A DNA stretch of 64,000 nt from Dyadobacter sp. 676 (lineage in GTDB: Bacteria; Bacteroidota; Bacteroidia; Cytophagales; Spirosomataceae). Below the pieces are notes generated by a model, which did not search any database, had not been told where the DNA came from, and saw nothing but the letters and a program-made list of their open reading frames with translations. The position numbers and the translations under genes are program-made. Below are positions 1-8,891 of this stretch, in pieces. Location of the stretch: positions 5,873,001-5,937,000 of the forward strand of contig NZ_CP159289.1 in assembly GCF_040448675.1 (NCBI RefSeq), written 5' to 3'. Within the stretch, counting starts at the first letter, position 1. Every line of letters begins with the position of its first letter.

Positions 1-676
1 TACCGCAAAGCGATCCCGCTCCGTGCGCCGGGTACACGACCACGTCATCGGCCAGTTTGGCAAATTTGTTGTGGACGGTATCATACATCATCTCGGCGAG
101 CCGCTGGCGCTGGGCTTCCGTTTTTTTCGAAAATTCGCGCAGGTCGGGGCGGCCGACATCACCGATAAAAAGCGCGTCGCCGGAGAAAACCACTTTGTCC
201 CGACCGTCTTCGGCGAGTACCACGGAAATATGGTCGGGTGCATGCCCGGGCGTGTACAACGACCGCAGCGTGACGTTGTCCGACAACTTGATGGCATTCC
301 CGTCGTCGAAGGCCGTCTTGCGGTACTTTGCCTGTGTGAGACTGCTGGCGTATACCGGCACGTTCAGTTTCTTTTGCATTTCCTGGTGGGCGCTCACAAA
401 GTCGGCGTGCGGGTGTGTTTCGATAATGCCGGTAATTTCGGCGTATTTCTTTCTGGCATAGTCATAGTAAACAGCCGGATTTCGCTGCGGATCGATGACG
501 ATGACCCTGGCACCGGCCCTGACGGCGTAGGAAAAGTGCGCAAGCCCTTTCACCTCGAACTGCTCGATTTCGTATTGCGCCGACGAAAAGACGGTCCGGC
601 CGAGTATTCTGTGAAAGGGCACCGCGGACGCGACGCCCAGACAAGCCAGATTTTTAACGAAGTTTCTTCTTTCCAT
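1..676 (-). CDS. MBL-fold metallo-hydrolase, persulfide dioxygenase/rhodanese type, partial (3' end outside window)
   Basis: The gene starts at 676 and runs off the left edge, so only about 225 residues are visible. The N-terminus MERRNFVKNLACLGVASAV looks like an export signal. The body is a metallo-beta-lactamase fold with the zinc motif THPHADFVSAH, then PGHAPDH, then GDALFIGDVGRPDL and HGAGSLCG. The last two are typical of the ETHE1/persulfide-dioxygenase branch, which oxidises glutathione persulfide or related sulfane sulfur. In the bacterial group with this pattern the MBL domain is usually followed by rhodanese domains; those would lie outside the window, so the fusion is inference. 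The family call is firm; substrate and full domain content are not visible. A TAnnTTTG box sits about 75 bp upstream. Confidence 0.85.
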   Translation of the reverse strand, partial: MERRNFVKNLACLGVASAVPFHRILGRTVFSSAQYEIEQFEVKGLAHFSYAVRAGARVIVIDPQRNPAVYYDYARKKYAEITGIIETHPHADFVSAHQEMQKKLNVPVYASSLTQAKYRKTAFDDGNAIKLSDNVTLRSLYTPGHAPDHISVVLAEDGRDKVVFSGDALFIGDVGRPDLREFSKKTEAQRQRLAEMMYDTVHNKFAKLADDVVVYPAHGAGSLCG

Positions 677-750
677 AGATTCGATTGCAAGTTATGACCG
701 ATTTCCGGCCGGGGTCCGAAAGGGAGAACATCGGGCGGCCCGGTTTGATA

Positions 751-758
751 CAAAGTTA
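751..758 (-). promoter_or_regulatory. Possible Bacteroidota -7 box for the MBL-fold gene
   Basis: Read on the minus strand this is TAACTTTG, an exact match to the Bacteroidota -7 element TAnnTTTG, 75 bp upstream of the start codon at 676. I do not see a clear TTG at the -33 distance, so this is only a candidate. Confidence 0.3.
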
Positions 759-904
759 ACGAACACCCGCATTAAACCGCCCGGATTTTCGCCGGCAGCA
801 CGACGGACGCGCGCCCGCACGAAGCAGTCGCTGAACAACGAAGCCGTGAAAATGACCGGGGAAGCTAGCGCAGGTATGGTTTTATTGAAAGGAGGCCGGA
901 CCAG

Positions 905-1231
905 ATGATATCCATAAGGATATTCACGCAAATTTCTATAGAATCTAATCGAATCGATAACAAAGTGGACATAATCGAAGTCGTCGGCCTGGTTGCCGGC
1001 ATTTGCACGTCTTCCGCTGTGATACCGCAGCTGGTAACGACGATCCGGAAAAAGAAGGCCAGCGATGTTTCCATGGCGATGTTCATCGTATTGCTGACGG
1101 GCAACGCCTTGTGGGTGTTTTATGGCTTCAATAAAAGCGACATTCCCATTATCGCTACCAACCTTTTTACGATAGGCCTGAATGTGGCCATGCTGGTCTT
1201 GAAATTCAAATACAAGAAGGCGGGAAGTTAG
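905..1231 (+). CDS. SemiSWEET (PQ-loop) sugar transporter
   Basis: A 108-residue protein with three hydrophobic segments and the PQ motif in IPQLVTTIRKKKASDVS, the layout of bacterial SemiSWEETs. These dimerise to form a facilitative sugar channel in the inner membrane. The family is usually 85-100 residues, so the first 20 residues here look like an extension. The ATG at 905 is nevertheless preceded by an unusually good ribosome-binding site (aaaggagg at 888-895), which is why I keep it. A GTG at 965, in frame just before the first helix, is the alternative. The gene stands alone between the divergent MBL gene and the convergent DUF4230 gene. Substrate cannot be told from the sequence. Confidence 0.85.
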   Translation: MISIRIFTQISIESNRIDNKVDIIEVVGLVAGICTSSAVIPQLVTTIRKKKASDVSMAMFIVLLTGNALWVFYGFNKSDIPIIATNLFTIGLNVAMLVLKFKYKKAGS

Positions 1232-1251
1232 CGTTAGCCGGGAATGCGGCG

Positions 1252-1908
1252 TCAATTCAGTGTTTTAATTTCCGCCGCTACCCCGTGGTAGCGATTATAC
1301 TCCCCGAGCGTGGCCAGATTTCCGTCCGGTAACCTGAGCTCCACTTTCCAGTTCATCGAATTCGCAAGCTGAAAAATCATGAGCTGTACCTGGTTTCCCG
1401 CAATCCGGGGAAGATCGCTCTGCATTGCTTTCTCATTCATGATTTGCTTGGCCTGGTTGAGGATAGAGGTGTAATCTTCGGTCTGAAACCTGTTCAACCA
1501 TCCTTGCTCGATATCATAGAACTTATAATCGGTGTCGATAGAAAGGATTTCGGGGGATGGGAAAAAATCGATTACGAGCCGCCGGTCCTGGTTGTCGTAA
1601 TGGAACTTCATTTTCGTGAAATCGTATCCCACCAGTACTTTCGCCTTCGCGATGATCAGCGCCTTTTTCTTATCGTTGATCATATGCCAGACTTTCCGGT
1701 CGTTTTCGTAGTTATAAATTTCCGTAAAATACCCTTCCGCCATTACAACTTTAAAGACCTTTTCGATGCGCTCCAGTAATACGGACGCTTCGTGACCGGA
1801 CACCGCTTTGGCCGAAGTCCGTTTATCGAAAAACGAGCGGACGGAGGCACCCGCGAATCCACCGACGGCGAGGCTGACGATCAAAAAAAGTAAAGTGGTT
1901 GAGTCCAT
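1252..1908 (-). CDS. DUF4230 domain-containing membrane-anchored protein
   Basis: A 218-residue protein with one N-terminal membrane helix (about residues 5-25), followed by a soluble domain recognisable as DUF4230. Features of that family seen here are the segment KVFKVVMAEGYFTEIYNYEN, a central strand-rich region (KAKVLVGYDFTKMKF) and a helical C-terminus (ANSMNWKVELRLPD). The function of DUF4230 is not established; the topology suggests the domain is held at the inner membrane. It is a single gene, with its 3' end 21 bp from the end of the convergent SemiSWEET gene. Family call fairly sure; role unknown. Confidence 0.75.
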   Translation of the reverse strand: MDSTTLLFLIVSLAVGGFAGASVRSFFDKRTSAKAVSGHEASVLLERIEKVFKVVMAEGYFTEIYNYENDRKVWHMINDKKKALIIAKAKVLVGYDFTKMKFHYDNQDRRLVIDFFPSPEILSIDTDYKFYDIEQGWLNRFQTEDYTSILNQAKQIMNEKAMQSDLPRIAGNQVQLMIFQLANSMNWKVELRLPDGNLATLGEYNRYHGVAAEIKTLN

Positions 1909-2047
1909 TGGCTGTGTGTTTTATTTCTGGTTAAATTCAGACAAAAAAGCCGTAACGCCAAATAGTTGCGGCAAATGATCGCCGGACGAATGCGTTTGGC
2001 CGCTGTACCGGCCTTCCCCGCGGGATTCACCAAAATCTGGTTTCGAC

Positions 2048-2062
2048 CCGGAAATATTCCGG
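2048..2062. promoter_or_regulatory. Inverted repeat upstream of the beta-propeller sensor kinase
   Basis: CCGGAA-ATA-TTCCGG is a perfect 6-3-6 dyad about 95 bp before the kinase start. It lies in the 249-bp intergenic stretch 1909-2157, which otherwise shows only the dyad at 2084-2096. It could be an operator, but this is inference from symmetry alone. Confidence 0.3.
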
Positions 2063-2083
2063 CCCGTTATCCCCGATGCGAAT

Positions 2084-2096
2084 AGTCTGACAGACT
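2084..2096. promoter_or_regulatory. Second dyad (AGTCTG-A-CAGACT) upstream of the sensor kinase
   Basis: A perfect 6-1-6 palindrome 62 bp before the kinase start, 21 bp downstream of the dyad at 2048-2062. The sequences of the two dyads differ, so they would be sites for different proteins if real. Confidence 0.25.
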
Positions 2097-2157
2097 TTCA
2101 GTCGGTTTTTTATAGAATAATTTCTAAATTCACGTTCCGTCGAATAGCATATGCTCG

Positions 2158-5100
2158 TTGTTTGTGGCTAAAAATACCTTTTGCATACTGATACTGCTGC
2201 TAATAGGTTGTGCAAAGCCGTTGTACGTCAGTTCCCAATCCATTAACCGGAACGATATATCGCGTTTCCATGCCGAGCATTTTACCGACGAAAACGGGCT
2301 TCCGCAAAACAGCATCTATTCGATCGTATCCGACGAGCTGGGCTTCGTCTGGCTTGTAACGGAGCGGGGCCTGGTGCGTTTCGACGGAAAGGATTTCAGG
2401 GTTTTCGATAATTTTGGCAAAACCTATTCATCGGGCAGCATCGGTTCGGTCCATATCGACCCGCGCGTTCGCCCGGAAGGTTTCTTTGCGGTGAATATCG
2501 AAAATGGCTTTATCCATATTCGCGGAGGAGCGGCGGCAATCGATACGATTCTGCGCAACGAGCTGAAAAAACAACCGTTTCCGTACCCGGTCGGGGACCA
2601 TACGCATCTGCTGGTGCGGACGCCCGGCTTGTTCGACGGGAACCCGTACCCCGACTCGTTCGTATTGCCCACGGGAAACGATTGCTTTTTCGTATACGAT
2701 ACCCGGGCATTAACCTATTACGAGCGGAAGAAAAAAGTAGCCGAAGTGGCGTTTCCGTCGAAGAGAAGGTGGGATTTTTTTTGTCTGGGTAACAATCTTT
2801 ACCACCTCGAAAACGGCCGTCTGGCGAGGTTTACGGCCGGTCCGGCGTCACTCGTAAGCGGGCCCGCAGACTTTAAGGGCGAACTGCCGCACGATCCCGC
2901 GTTCAGGCAAGGGAAGCCTGGCATCGTCTTCTGGAACAATGCGACCCGCCAGGTGTTCATCATACTCGACAAATCCCTGTACTTCGTTACCGCCGACGCG
3001 CAGGGGAATCTGGATTCAAGGCTGATCCTGCAAGGTTTCGATTTCCCACGAGAGAAAATCAAAGGGATGTATTTCGATCAGAAAGCCTGGCGGATTTTCC
3101 TGGGGAGCCACCTGAACGGATTGTTTGTGTTGACCAGGGATAAATTCACAGTGCAGGCAAGCAGTTTTCCCGGTACGGATCAGGTTTATTACGGGCAAGC
3201 CGGACTAATGCCGGATGGCGTGCTCACGGGCCAGGGCATCGCCTATCATCATGACACTTTCGGCGGAGGGACACATGCGGCACAGTTACCCCTGATCACG
3301 AAAAGCGTCGATTGGGACAAATCCAGCATTCTCGTTGATCCGGAAGGATATATCTGGTGCAAAAAACAGGCGAAGCTGATGTGTATCGAGCCGGACGCAT
3401 CGAAAATCAGGCGGTCGTGGACGTTGCCGTCCGAAATCACCCAGCTTTACCGCGGGGCCGACAATACGATCTGGATCGGGACCCACAAAGAAGGGCTTTT
3501 TTACCTGAAGAAACCTTTTACGGACCGGGCAGTTCCCGCATTGTACCGAAAAGCGCCTTTAATCTATATCTCCTGGATCGACGAATCAGAAGGCTTTATC
3601 TGGGTAGGTACCCGGCGCGGGCTTTTCCGGATCGACCGCACGACGCAAAGGGTAACAGAAGTTCCGGGTTTGAGGGACATTTATATACGAAGTCTTCATA
3701 TCAATGGCCCGGAAACCTGGATAGCGACGTATAAAGACGGCTTTTTCCTTTTAAAAGACGGCAAGCTAACCCGATTTCCGCCCGACCGGAAGGGATACCT
3801 CGCCAACACCCATTGCATTATCGAAGACCGCAAAGGCTACTTCTGGATACCGACCAACCATGGCCTGTTCCAGGTGCTGAAAGAGGACCTTTTACGTTAT
3901 GCGGAGCAGCCGGGTGAAATATATTACCATCAGTATTCTAAAGCGGACGGTTTCAAAAGCAATGAATTCAACGGAGGCTGCCAGCCTTGTGCGGTACGGA
4001 TGTCGTCGGGGGAGGTTTCGCTGCCTTCCATGAATGGTTTGGTCTGGTTTGAACCGGAAAGCATAGCGCCTGAGCTTCCCGACCGCAAAATAATCGTCAA
4101 CCGCATCGAAATCGACCGCAAAGCGATGCCGGTAGGGCAGGATGCGGTGACATTTTCCCAGACCCAAAAAGTGCTGACATTCGAGCTGGTGACCCCGTTT
4201 TTCGGTAACCATCAGAATGTAGGATTCTCGTATGCGCTGCAAGAAAAAGGCTCCATTCCCGCCGAATCCGATTGGCTCAGTGCGGACGCCGTGGCGGTAA
4301 ACAAAGCGACTATCAATATATCCACCCTGAGCGACGGACGGTACACGCTGTTCATCAGGAAGAAAAACGGTTTTGGGATAGATAACTTCGCCTATAAAAC
4401 GATCGGGATCGACGTACCTCCCTTCTGGTACCAGACCTGGTGGTTCTATGCATTGCTGGCGATTTCACTGGGCATCGCCGTGGCCCAGTATGTAAAATAC
4501 AGGACCCTCAGGGTGCGCAGGGCCAACCTGATGCTCGAGCGGCAGATCAACGAACGGACAGGCCAGTTGCGGTCCGCATTGCGCGACCTCGAAAATTCGC
4601 AGCAGGAAGTACTTAGCCAAATGCATTTGCAGTCGAGGCTGATGGCTTCGATTGCCCACGACGTACGGTCGCCTTTGGGGGCGGCCATCATCGTAGCTGC
4701 GGAATTGCAAAAAATGATCGAAAGGGGGGAGTATGACATGGCTTCGCTGGTAGGCAGGAACATCGAGGATTCGATGCGCAGGGTAAAAGGCTCTTTGGAA
4801 GACATGCTCGCCTACGTGAAAGTTCAGGTTTACAAGCATGAGCCTAAAAATGAAATGGTCGATCTGCACAAGCTGGTCGAAGAGAATATGCAGCTCTACG
4901 GGAAAAATACCCGGATCAACGCCAATACCTTTCTAAACCTGGTGCCCGCGGACACCCGCGTGATGACGCACCCGCCGCTGATGAAGATTGTCGTCCATAA
5001 CCTGATCGACAATGCCAATAAGTTTACCAGCAACGGAGAAATAAAGGCTTACATTTCGGTTGCAAGCGACACGCTCGAACTGATTATCGAGGATTCGGGC

Positions 5101-5328
5101 TGTGGAATTCCCGAAGAACTCATCGCCTGGTTTGAAAAGAAAGGCTCTTTCGGAAAGCCGGGCACACACGGGGGCATCGGTTTGGTGATGGTGAAGGAGC
5201 TGGCGCCGGCGATTGCCGAGAGCATCCGGATAGAACGCCTGGTCCCCGGAACACGTGTCGTGATTGTTTTCCGGAGGCGGTGGGTCACGGCGGGCAGCGA
5301 AGCGTTCACGAGCGCTCAGGCTCCCTGA
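2158..5328 (+). CDS. Beta-propeller sensor histidine kinase (periplasmic two-component regulator propeller)
   Basis: A 1056-residue inner-membrane sensor. The N-terminus is a signal peptide (TFCILILLLIGCAKPLYVSS). Residues about 40-660 carry two-component-regulator propeller repeats, beginning with DENGLPQNSIYSIVSDE and recurring as WIGTHKEGL and WVGTRRGLF. A Y_Y_Y-like domain follows (about 680-755), then a membrane helix near 761-781, a coiled linker, and a kinase core with H-box SIAHDVRSPL (His834), N-box HNLIDNANKF, and DSGCGIP and HGGIGLVMVKE ATP-lid motifs. Unlike the hybrid HTCS at 26479 it has no receiver or AraC domain, so it needs a separate regulator; the convergent NarL-type regulator next door is the obvious partner. 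The start is a TTG (2158); a GTG at 2164 is possible. The last 23 bp overlap the 3' end of the regulator gene. Confidence 0.88.
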   Translation: MFVAKNTFCILILLLIGCAKPLYVSSQSINRNDISRFHAEHFTDENGLPQNSIYSIVSDELGFVWLVTERGLVRFDGKDFRVFDNFGKTYSSGSIGSVHIDPRVRPEGFFAVNIENGFIHIRGGAAAIDTILRNELKKQPFPYPVGDHTHLLVRTPGLFDGNPYPDSFVLPTGNDCFFVYDTRALTYYERKKKVAEVAFPSKRRWDFFCLGNNLYHLENGRLARFTAGPASLVSGPADFKGELPHDPAFRQGKPGIVFWNNATRQVFIILDKSLYFVTADAQGNLDSRLILQGFDFPREKIKGMYFDQKAWRIFLGSHLNGLFVLTRDKFTVQASSFPGTDQVYYGQAGLMPDGVLTGQGIAYHHDTFGGGTHAAQLPLITKSVDWDKSSILVDPEGYIWCKKQAKLMCIEPDASKIRRSWTLPSEITQLYRGADNTIWIGTHKEGLFYLKKPFTDRAVPALYRKAPLIYISWIDESEGFIWVGTRRGLFRIDRTTQRVTEVPGLRDIYIRSLHINGPETWIATYKDGFFLLKDGKLTRFPPDRKGYLANTHCIIEDRKGYFWIPTNHGLFQVLKEDLLRYAEQPGEIYYHQYSKADGFKSNEFNGGCQPCAVRMSSGEVSLPSMNGLVWFEPESIAPELPDRKIIVNRIEIDRKAMPVGQDAVTFSQTQKVLTFELVTPFFGNHQNVGFSYALQEKGSIPAESDWLSADAVAVNKATINISTLSDGRYTLFIRKKNGFGIDNFAYKTIGIDVPPFWYQTWWFYALLAISLGIAVAQYVKYRTLRVRRANLMLERQINERTGQLRSALRDLENSQQEVLSQMHLQSRLMASIAHDVRSPLGAAIIVAAELQKMIERGEYDMASLVGRNIEDSMRRVKGSLEDMLAYVKVQVYKHEPKNEMVDLHKLVEENMQLYGKNTRINANTFLNLVPADTRVMTHPPLMKIVVHNLIDNANKFTSNGEIKAYISVASDTLELIIEDSGCGIPEELIAWFEKKGSFGKPGTHGGIGLVMVKELAPAIAESIRIERLVPGTRVVIVFRRRWVTAGSEAFTSAQAP

Positions 5329-5944
5329 TTTTCCGTGCGAGATCGACGACATTGCTAACTCCCAGTTTTTCGAATATCCTGGCTTTGTAAGTGCTTACCG
5401 TGTTGGATTGAATATCCAGGTAAGCCGCAATTTCCTTGACCCACTTGCCGGCAATCAGAAGCTCGGAGATCTCCCTCTCCCGGCCCGAAAGGCTTTTTGC
5501 GCCGGTCGGGCGCTTGCGGCTTTGCTTGTTGTATACTACCGAACTGAGCAGCCTGTCTTGCACGGCCTGGCTTATATACCGGTTTCTTTTGACCACGGTC
5601 GAGATAGCCCTGATTGTTTCCGCTTTTTCAGCGCTTTTGGGAAGAAACCCGTTCGCGCCCGCCGAAATGAAATCCAGCGCATTGAGTTGTTCGTCGGCTG
5701 CCGAGCAAACGAGAATAGGTACATCGCTCTGCTGTTTCCGGATACGCCCCACCATCGCAGTTCCCAGCCCGCCTGGTATATCTATGTCGAGCAGGATCAG
5801 ATCATAAGGGAGGCTTTGAATGCGTTCCATAGCGTGATCGAAGCCCTCGACTTCGTCTACATACGCCTCGCTGTAAAGATCTTGCAGCAGAATCCTCATG
5901 CTCATCCGAACAAGGAAATGGTCTTCGATGATCAGTATATTCAT
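5306..5944 (-). CDS. NarL/FixJ-type response regulator (receiver + LuxR HTH)
   Basis: A 212-residue regulator. The N-terminal receiver domain has the acidic pair IIEDH, the phospho-acceptor Asp53 in LLDIDIPGG and the conserved Lys in FLPKSAEKA. The C-terminal LuxR-type helix-turn-helix covers about residues 148-205 (LSGREREISELLIAGKWVKE, then SNTVSTYKARIFEKLGV). It is read toward the sensor kinase gene and their 3' ends overlap by 23 bp. This arrangement, and the absence of any receiver in that kinase, suggest they form one two-component system (inference). Target genes cannot be read from the sequence. Confidence 0.9.
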   Translation of the reverse strand: MNILIIEDHFLVRMSMRILLQDLYSEAYVDEVEGFDHAMERIQSLPYDLILLDIDIPGGLGTAMVGRIRKQQSDVPILVCSAADEQLNALDFISAGANGFLPKSAEKAETIRAISTVVKRNRYISQAVQDRLLSSVVYNKQSRKRPTGAKSLSGREREISELLIAGKWVKEIAAYLDIQSNTVSTYKARIFEKLGVSNVVDLARKIREPERS

Positions 5945-6220
5945 TAAACGAAATGAAAAGATGGCTTACCGCAAAATAAAGTGCAATTGTAGTAATATTT
6001 CTATTCTTTTCGTTAAAAGAATGTGTTTTTTGACATTTTACCGACATCGGCTGGCATGCTGCGTCTGTCGGACCATCGGACGAGGGATAGGCTCTAACCT
6101 TCGGCGTCCAGGGTTTCGTTTTAAAACTATGCGCCTGGCCCGGCGATTGGCGTTCGCAATATTATTTGTTCGGCGATATCCGGTAACTTGCCGTCCGAAT
6201 ACCAACATCGGACACCATCC

Positions 6221-6805
6221 ATGAATCTTTTAAAGCAGATCGAATTCATCAAAGAGATCGACAAGGTCAAGTATATTCAGAGAAAAACGAGGCTGTTTAA
6301 CAGTCAGCGGCATGAGAACGACGCCGAACACAGCTGGCATCTCGCGTTGATGGCCCTCGTGCTGGCAGAACATTCGAATGCACCGATCGATATTCTAAAA
6401 GTGATAAAAATGGTTTTGATCCACGACATCGTGGAGATCGACGCCGGGGACACATTTATTTATGATTCGCAGAAAAACCATTCCAATACCGACGAGGAAC
6501 GAATGGCGGCCCGGCGGATCTTCGGGCTCCTGCCCGAGTCCCAGGCCGACGAGCTGATCGCCGTTTGGGAAGAATTCGAAGCGGGCGTTTCCAGCGAGGC
6601 CAAATTCGCCCGTGCCATGGACCGCCTCGAACCACTACTTCAGAACACGTCGAACGAAGGAGGCACATGGAGCGAGTTCGGTGTGGGTTATGAAAAGGTC
6701 TACGAGAAAAAGTCCGCAATAAAACACGGCTCGGAGACGCTCTGGGATTACGCCCGGCAACTGATCGACGAAAGTGTCGACAAAGGTATACTGAAGAAGG
6801 GGTAG
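6221..6805 (+). CDS. HD-domain hydrolase, YfbR/HDDC2-type 5'-deoxynucleotidase
   Basis: A 194-residue soluble protein starting at the ATG at 6221, chosen over an upstream TTG because MNLLKQIEFIKEIDKVKYI matches the family N-terminus. The metal-binding HD signature is present: H in NSQRHENDAEHSWHLALMA, HD in LIHDIVEIDAGD, and the final Asp in ARAMDRLEPLLQN. Enzymes of this group remove the phosphate from deoxynucleoside monophosphates. Length is normal. The gene stands alone, divergent from the NarL-type regulator; the 276 bp between them show no clear promoter or repeat. Confidence 0.85.
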   Translation: MNLLKQIEFIKEIDKVKYIQRKTRLFNSQRHENDAEHSWHLALMALVLAEHSNAPIDILKVIKMVLIHDIVEIDAGDTFIYDSQKNHSNTDEERMAARRIFGLLPESQADELIAVWEEFEAGVSSEAKFARAMDRLEPLLQNTSNEGGTWSEFGVGYEKVYEKKSAIKHGSETLWDYARQLIDESVDKGILKKG

Positions 6806-6863
6806 GCATTCCCGGCGAAGGTTGCCACCCCTTGCATATTAATCACAGGGACCACCGAAGGCC

Positions 6864-8654
6864 TTACTGGCTTTTGATAATCTTCCGGGCTACCGTATGA
6901 CCGTTTTCCATATTGACCCGGATCACGTACAGCCCGGCAGGAAGACGTTCCGAATCGATTTGAAACCGGTTTTTCAGCCGTTGTACGATCATACCTCGTG
7001 CGTCGATCACCTCGATATCCCAGTTTCGGGATACGCCCGCGATGCTGATGCTGTTGCCGGCCGGGTTGGGGCCTATCGTGATTTTCTGCATTTCCTGCAT
7101 GCGGACGGACACCATTTTGGAATACGAATAGCTGCCGTCGGTATCGACCTGTTTGAGACGGTAGTAGATGATGTCCGCGGGAGGCTCAGGCGTGTCCGCA
7201 AACCGGTATTCCGAAATCCCGGAGGTTACCCGGAACGGCGCGGAAACCCGCCCCGCTTTCCCAAACGTTTTGGCGTCGCGCGCCGATTCCACGTCGAAGT
7301 AATCATGCATGGTTTCAAACGAGGTGGCCCAGTTTAATGTGACCGTGTTGGGTTCGGTAACCTGCGCCCCAAACCGGACCAGATGCACCGGCAACCCGGG
7401 ACCCACCGTCACAAGCCCCGCTACCCGGGCGTCGCTGGGGCAATCGGCGCGGAGGCACGAGGCATAATAGGTGGTCGACTCATATAAAACGGGGGTAGTG
7501 AGGCTGTTGCCGCTTCCCAGATGATTGCCGTCGGCCGGAGCGTCGTACCATTGTATCTGCCCGCTGCATCCGGTAGCCGTAAGCGTTGCGCTGATCCCTT
7601 GCGGAATCGTCTGCCCGGTAACCACCGGGTCGAGCCCTTTGCTGTTGATCAGTCCGGTCCTCAGCGATTCCAATGCTCCCCGCATCCGGGTGCGCTGGTC
7701 ATTTGTGAACTGCGTCTGGCAGCCGAAAGTGTTATAACCCATGTAATTTTTGAGGACGGTGCCGTAAGGCGCGTTGTTGTTGCAGGGATTCGGCGGATTC
7801 GCATTTGAAAAGCAGATGTAATTTGAACTTTGATTGACCGGCTCCGTATCGCAGATATAGTCGCCTTGTTCGGCACAATTGCTGTTCTGAGGACATTCTA
7901 TCAGGTCGAGATCGCCTCCGCCAATCGCTCTGGCGAATGTGTGCCCCAGAAACAGGGCATGTCCCAGCTCGTGGGGAAGGATCTTCGTGGTAAAGTAGGA
8001 AGCCGTAATCATAGTGCCGTCAAAGGGTGAATAGGCACCTGTCGGGTAAGCCGCGAGTGCCGCGCCCTGGTCCATAAAGTTCACTACCCATATGTTGTAA
8101 TATTCGAGGTTATTCCAATAGCTCATCGGGTAAACCTGGTCGTATGGTAATCCCGGGCCGCCGGCCGATGTCACGCCGTACAACGTGTAGTTGGGATTGT
8201 TTGGGTAAACGCGGTTGATCCCGGTAGTGGCTGAACAGTCGGGCGTCCTGACTGCCAGCTGAAACTGAATGCCGGTGTCTACTCCGTCCGATTCGGGGAG
8301 CTGATTGCGGAAGGCCTTGTTCAGTTCGGCAATTCCCTCATGGACCTGAAAGTCAGTCAGAAGGGAACGCCCCTCGGGTTCCAGAATGTGCACCACGACG
8401 GGGATGGTATGAACCGGCTCGTCGGGCGCATTGGTACGGTTGGTTTTGGTGGAGGCCAGATAAGCATTCAATCTTTTTTGAGCGATATCGAAAATCTGTT
8501 TCCCGGATTTCGAAAGCTGGTGTCGGCTGGTTGTTAAACAGGCGGCGGCAGTGGACTGCTGGGCGTATAAACTGGCACTTTCAGGAAGCCATAGCACAGT
8601 TGCGATTACAACGCAGCAGGCTACGACGGGTGGGAGCTTGGTAATGTTTTTCAT
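6864..8654 (-). CDS. Secreted M43-family (pappalysin/cytophagalysin-like) metalloprotease with T9SS sorting domain
   Basis: A 596-residue secreted zinc protease. It has an N-terminal signal peptide (residues 1-31), a propeptide region, and a catalytic domain with the extended zinc motif HELGHALFLGH (His228, Glu229, His232, His238) and a Met-turn in NYMGYN. Cysteines after the active site (ECPQNSNCAEQGDYICDT) fit the M43 fold. A middle segment (about 345-415) resembles an Ig-like adhesion module. The last 75 residues (PNPAGNSISI to ARKIIKSQ) form a type IX secretion C-terminal signal, so the protein is probably exported to the surface or medium. It is transcribed in the same direction as the SusCD pair upstream but is separated from it by a good terminator at 8806-8835, so it is likely its own unit. 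Confidence 0.88.
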   Translation of the reverse strand: MKNITKLPPVVACCVVIATVLWLPESASLYAQQSTAAACLTTSRHQLSKSGKQIFDIAQKRLNAYLASTKTNRTNAPDEPVHTIPVVVHILEPEGRSLLTDFQVHEGIAELNKAFRNQLPESDGVDTGIQFQLAVRTPDCSATTGINRVYPNNPNYTLYGVTSAGGPGLPYDQVYPMSYWNNLEYYNIWVVNFMDQGAALAAYPTGAYSPFDGTMITASYFTTKILPHELGHALFLGHTFARAIGGGDLDLIECPQNSNCAEQGDYICDTEPVNQSSNYICFSNANPPNPCNNNAPYGTVLKNYMGYNTFGCQTQFTNDQRTRMRGALESLRTGLINSKGLDPVVTGQTIPQGISATLTATGCSGQIQWYDAPADGNHLGSGNSLTTPVLYESTTYYASCLRADCPSDARVAGLVTVGPGLPVHLVRFGAQVTEPNTVTLNWATSFETMHDYFDVESARDAKTFGKAGRVSAPFRVTSGISEYRFADTPEPPADIIYYRLKQVDTDGSYSYSKMVSVRMQEMQKITIGPNPAGNSISIAGVSRNWDIEVIDARGMIVQRLKNRFQIDSERLPAGLYVIRVNMENGHTVARKIIKSQ

Positions 8655-8805
8655 GGTAATGGGTGCGAGAGGTTGATGTGCAGGAACTTATGACATAAAT
8701 ATAACTATTTTTTAACAAAATATAATTATTTCCCGTAAGGCGGTCGGTTGCGCGAAGTCGCACTCTGCCTTTCAGACACCCGTCGAGGCCGGCACGCTGC
8801 GCAAC

Positions 8806-8835
8806 AAAAAACAGCCGGCCCATCGGCCGGCTGTT
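8806..8835 (-). terminator. Rho-independent terminator after the SusD gene
   Basis: On the minus strand an 11-bp perfect stem (arms 8810-8820 and 8825-8835) with a four-base loop is followed by a run of six T (A6 at 8806-8811, partly in the stem). It ends the susC-susD transcript and separates it from the protease gene. Confidence 0.8.
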
Positions 8836-8891
8836 TCGATTTATTACCTGAATAGAGTATTATAATATGCCCTGTGTGAAGCTGTTCCTGG

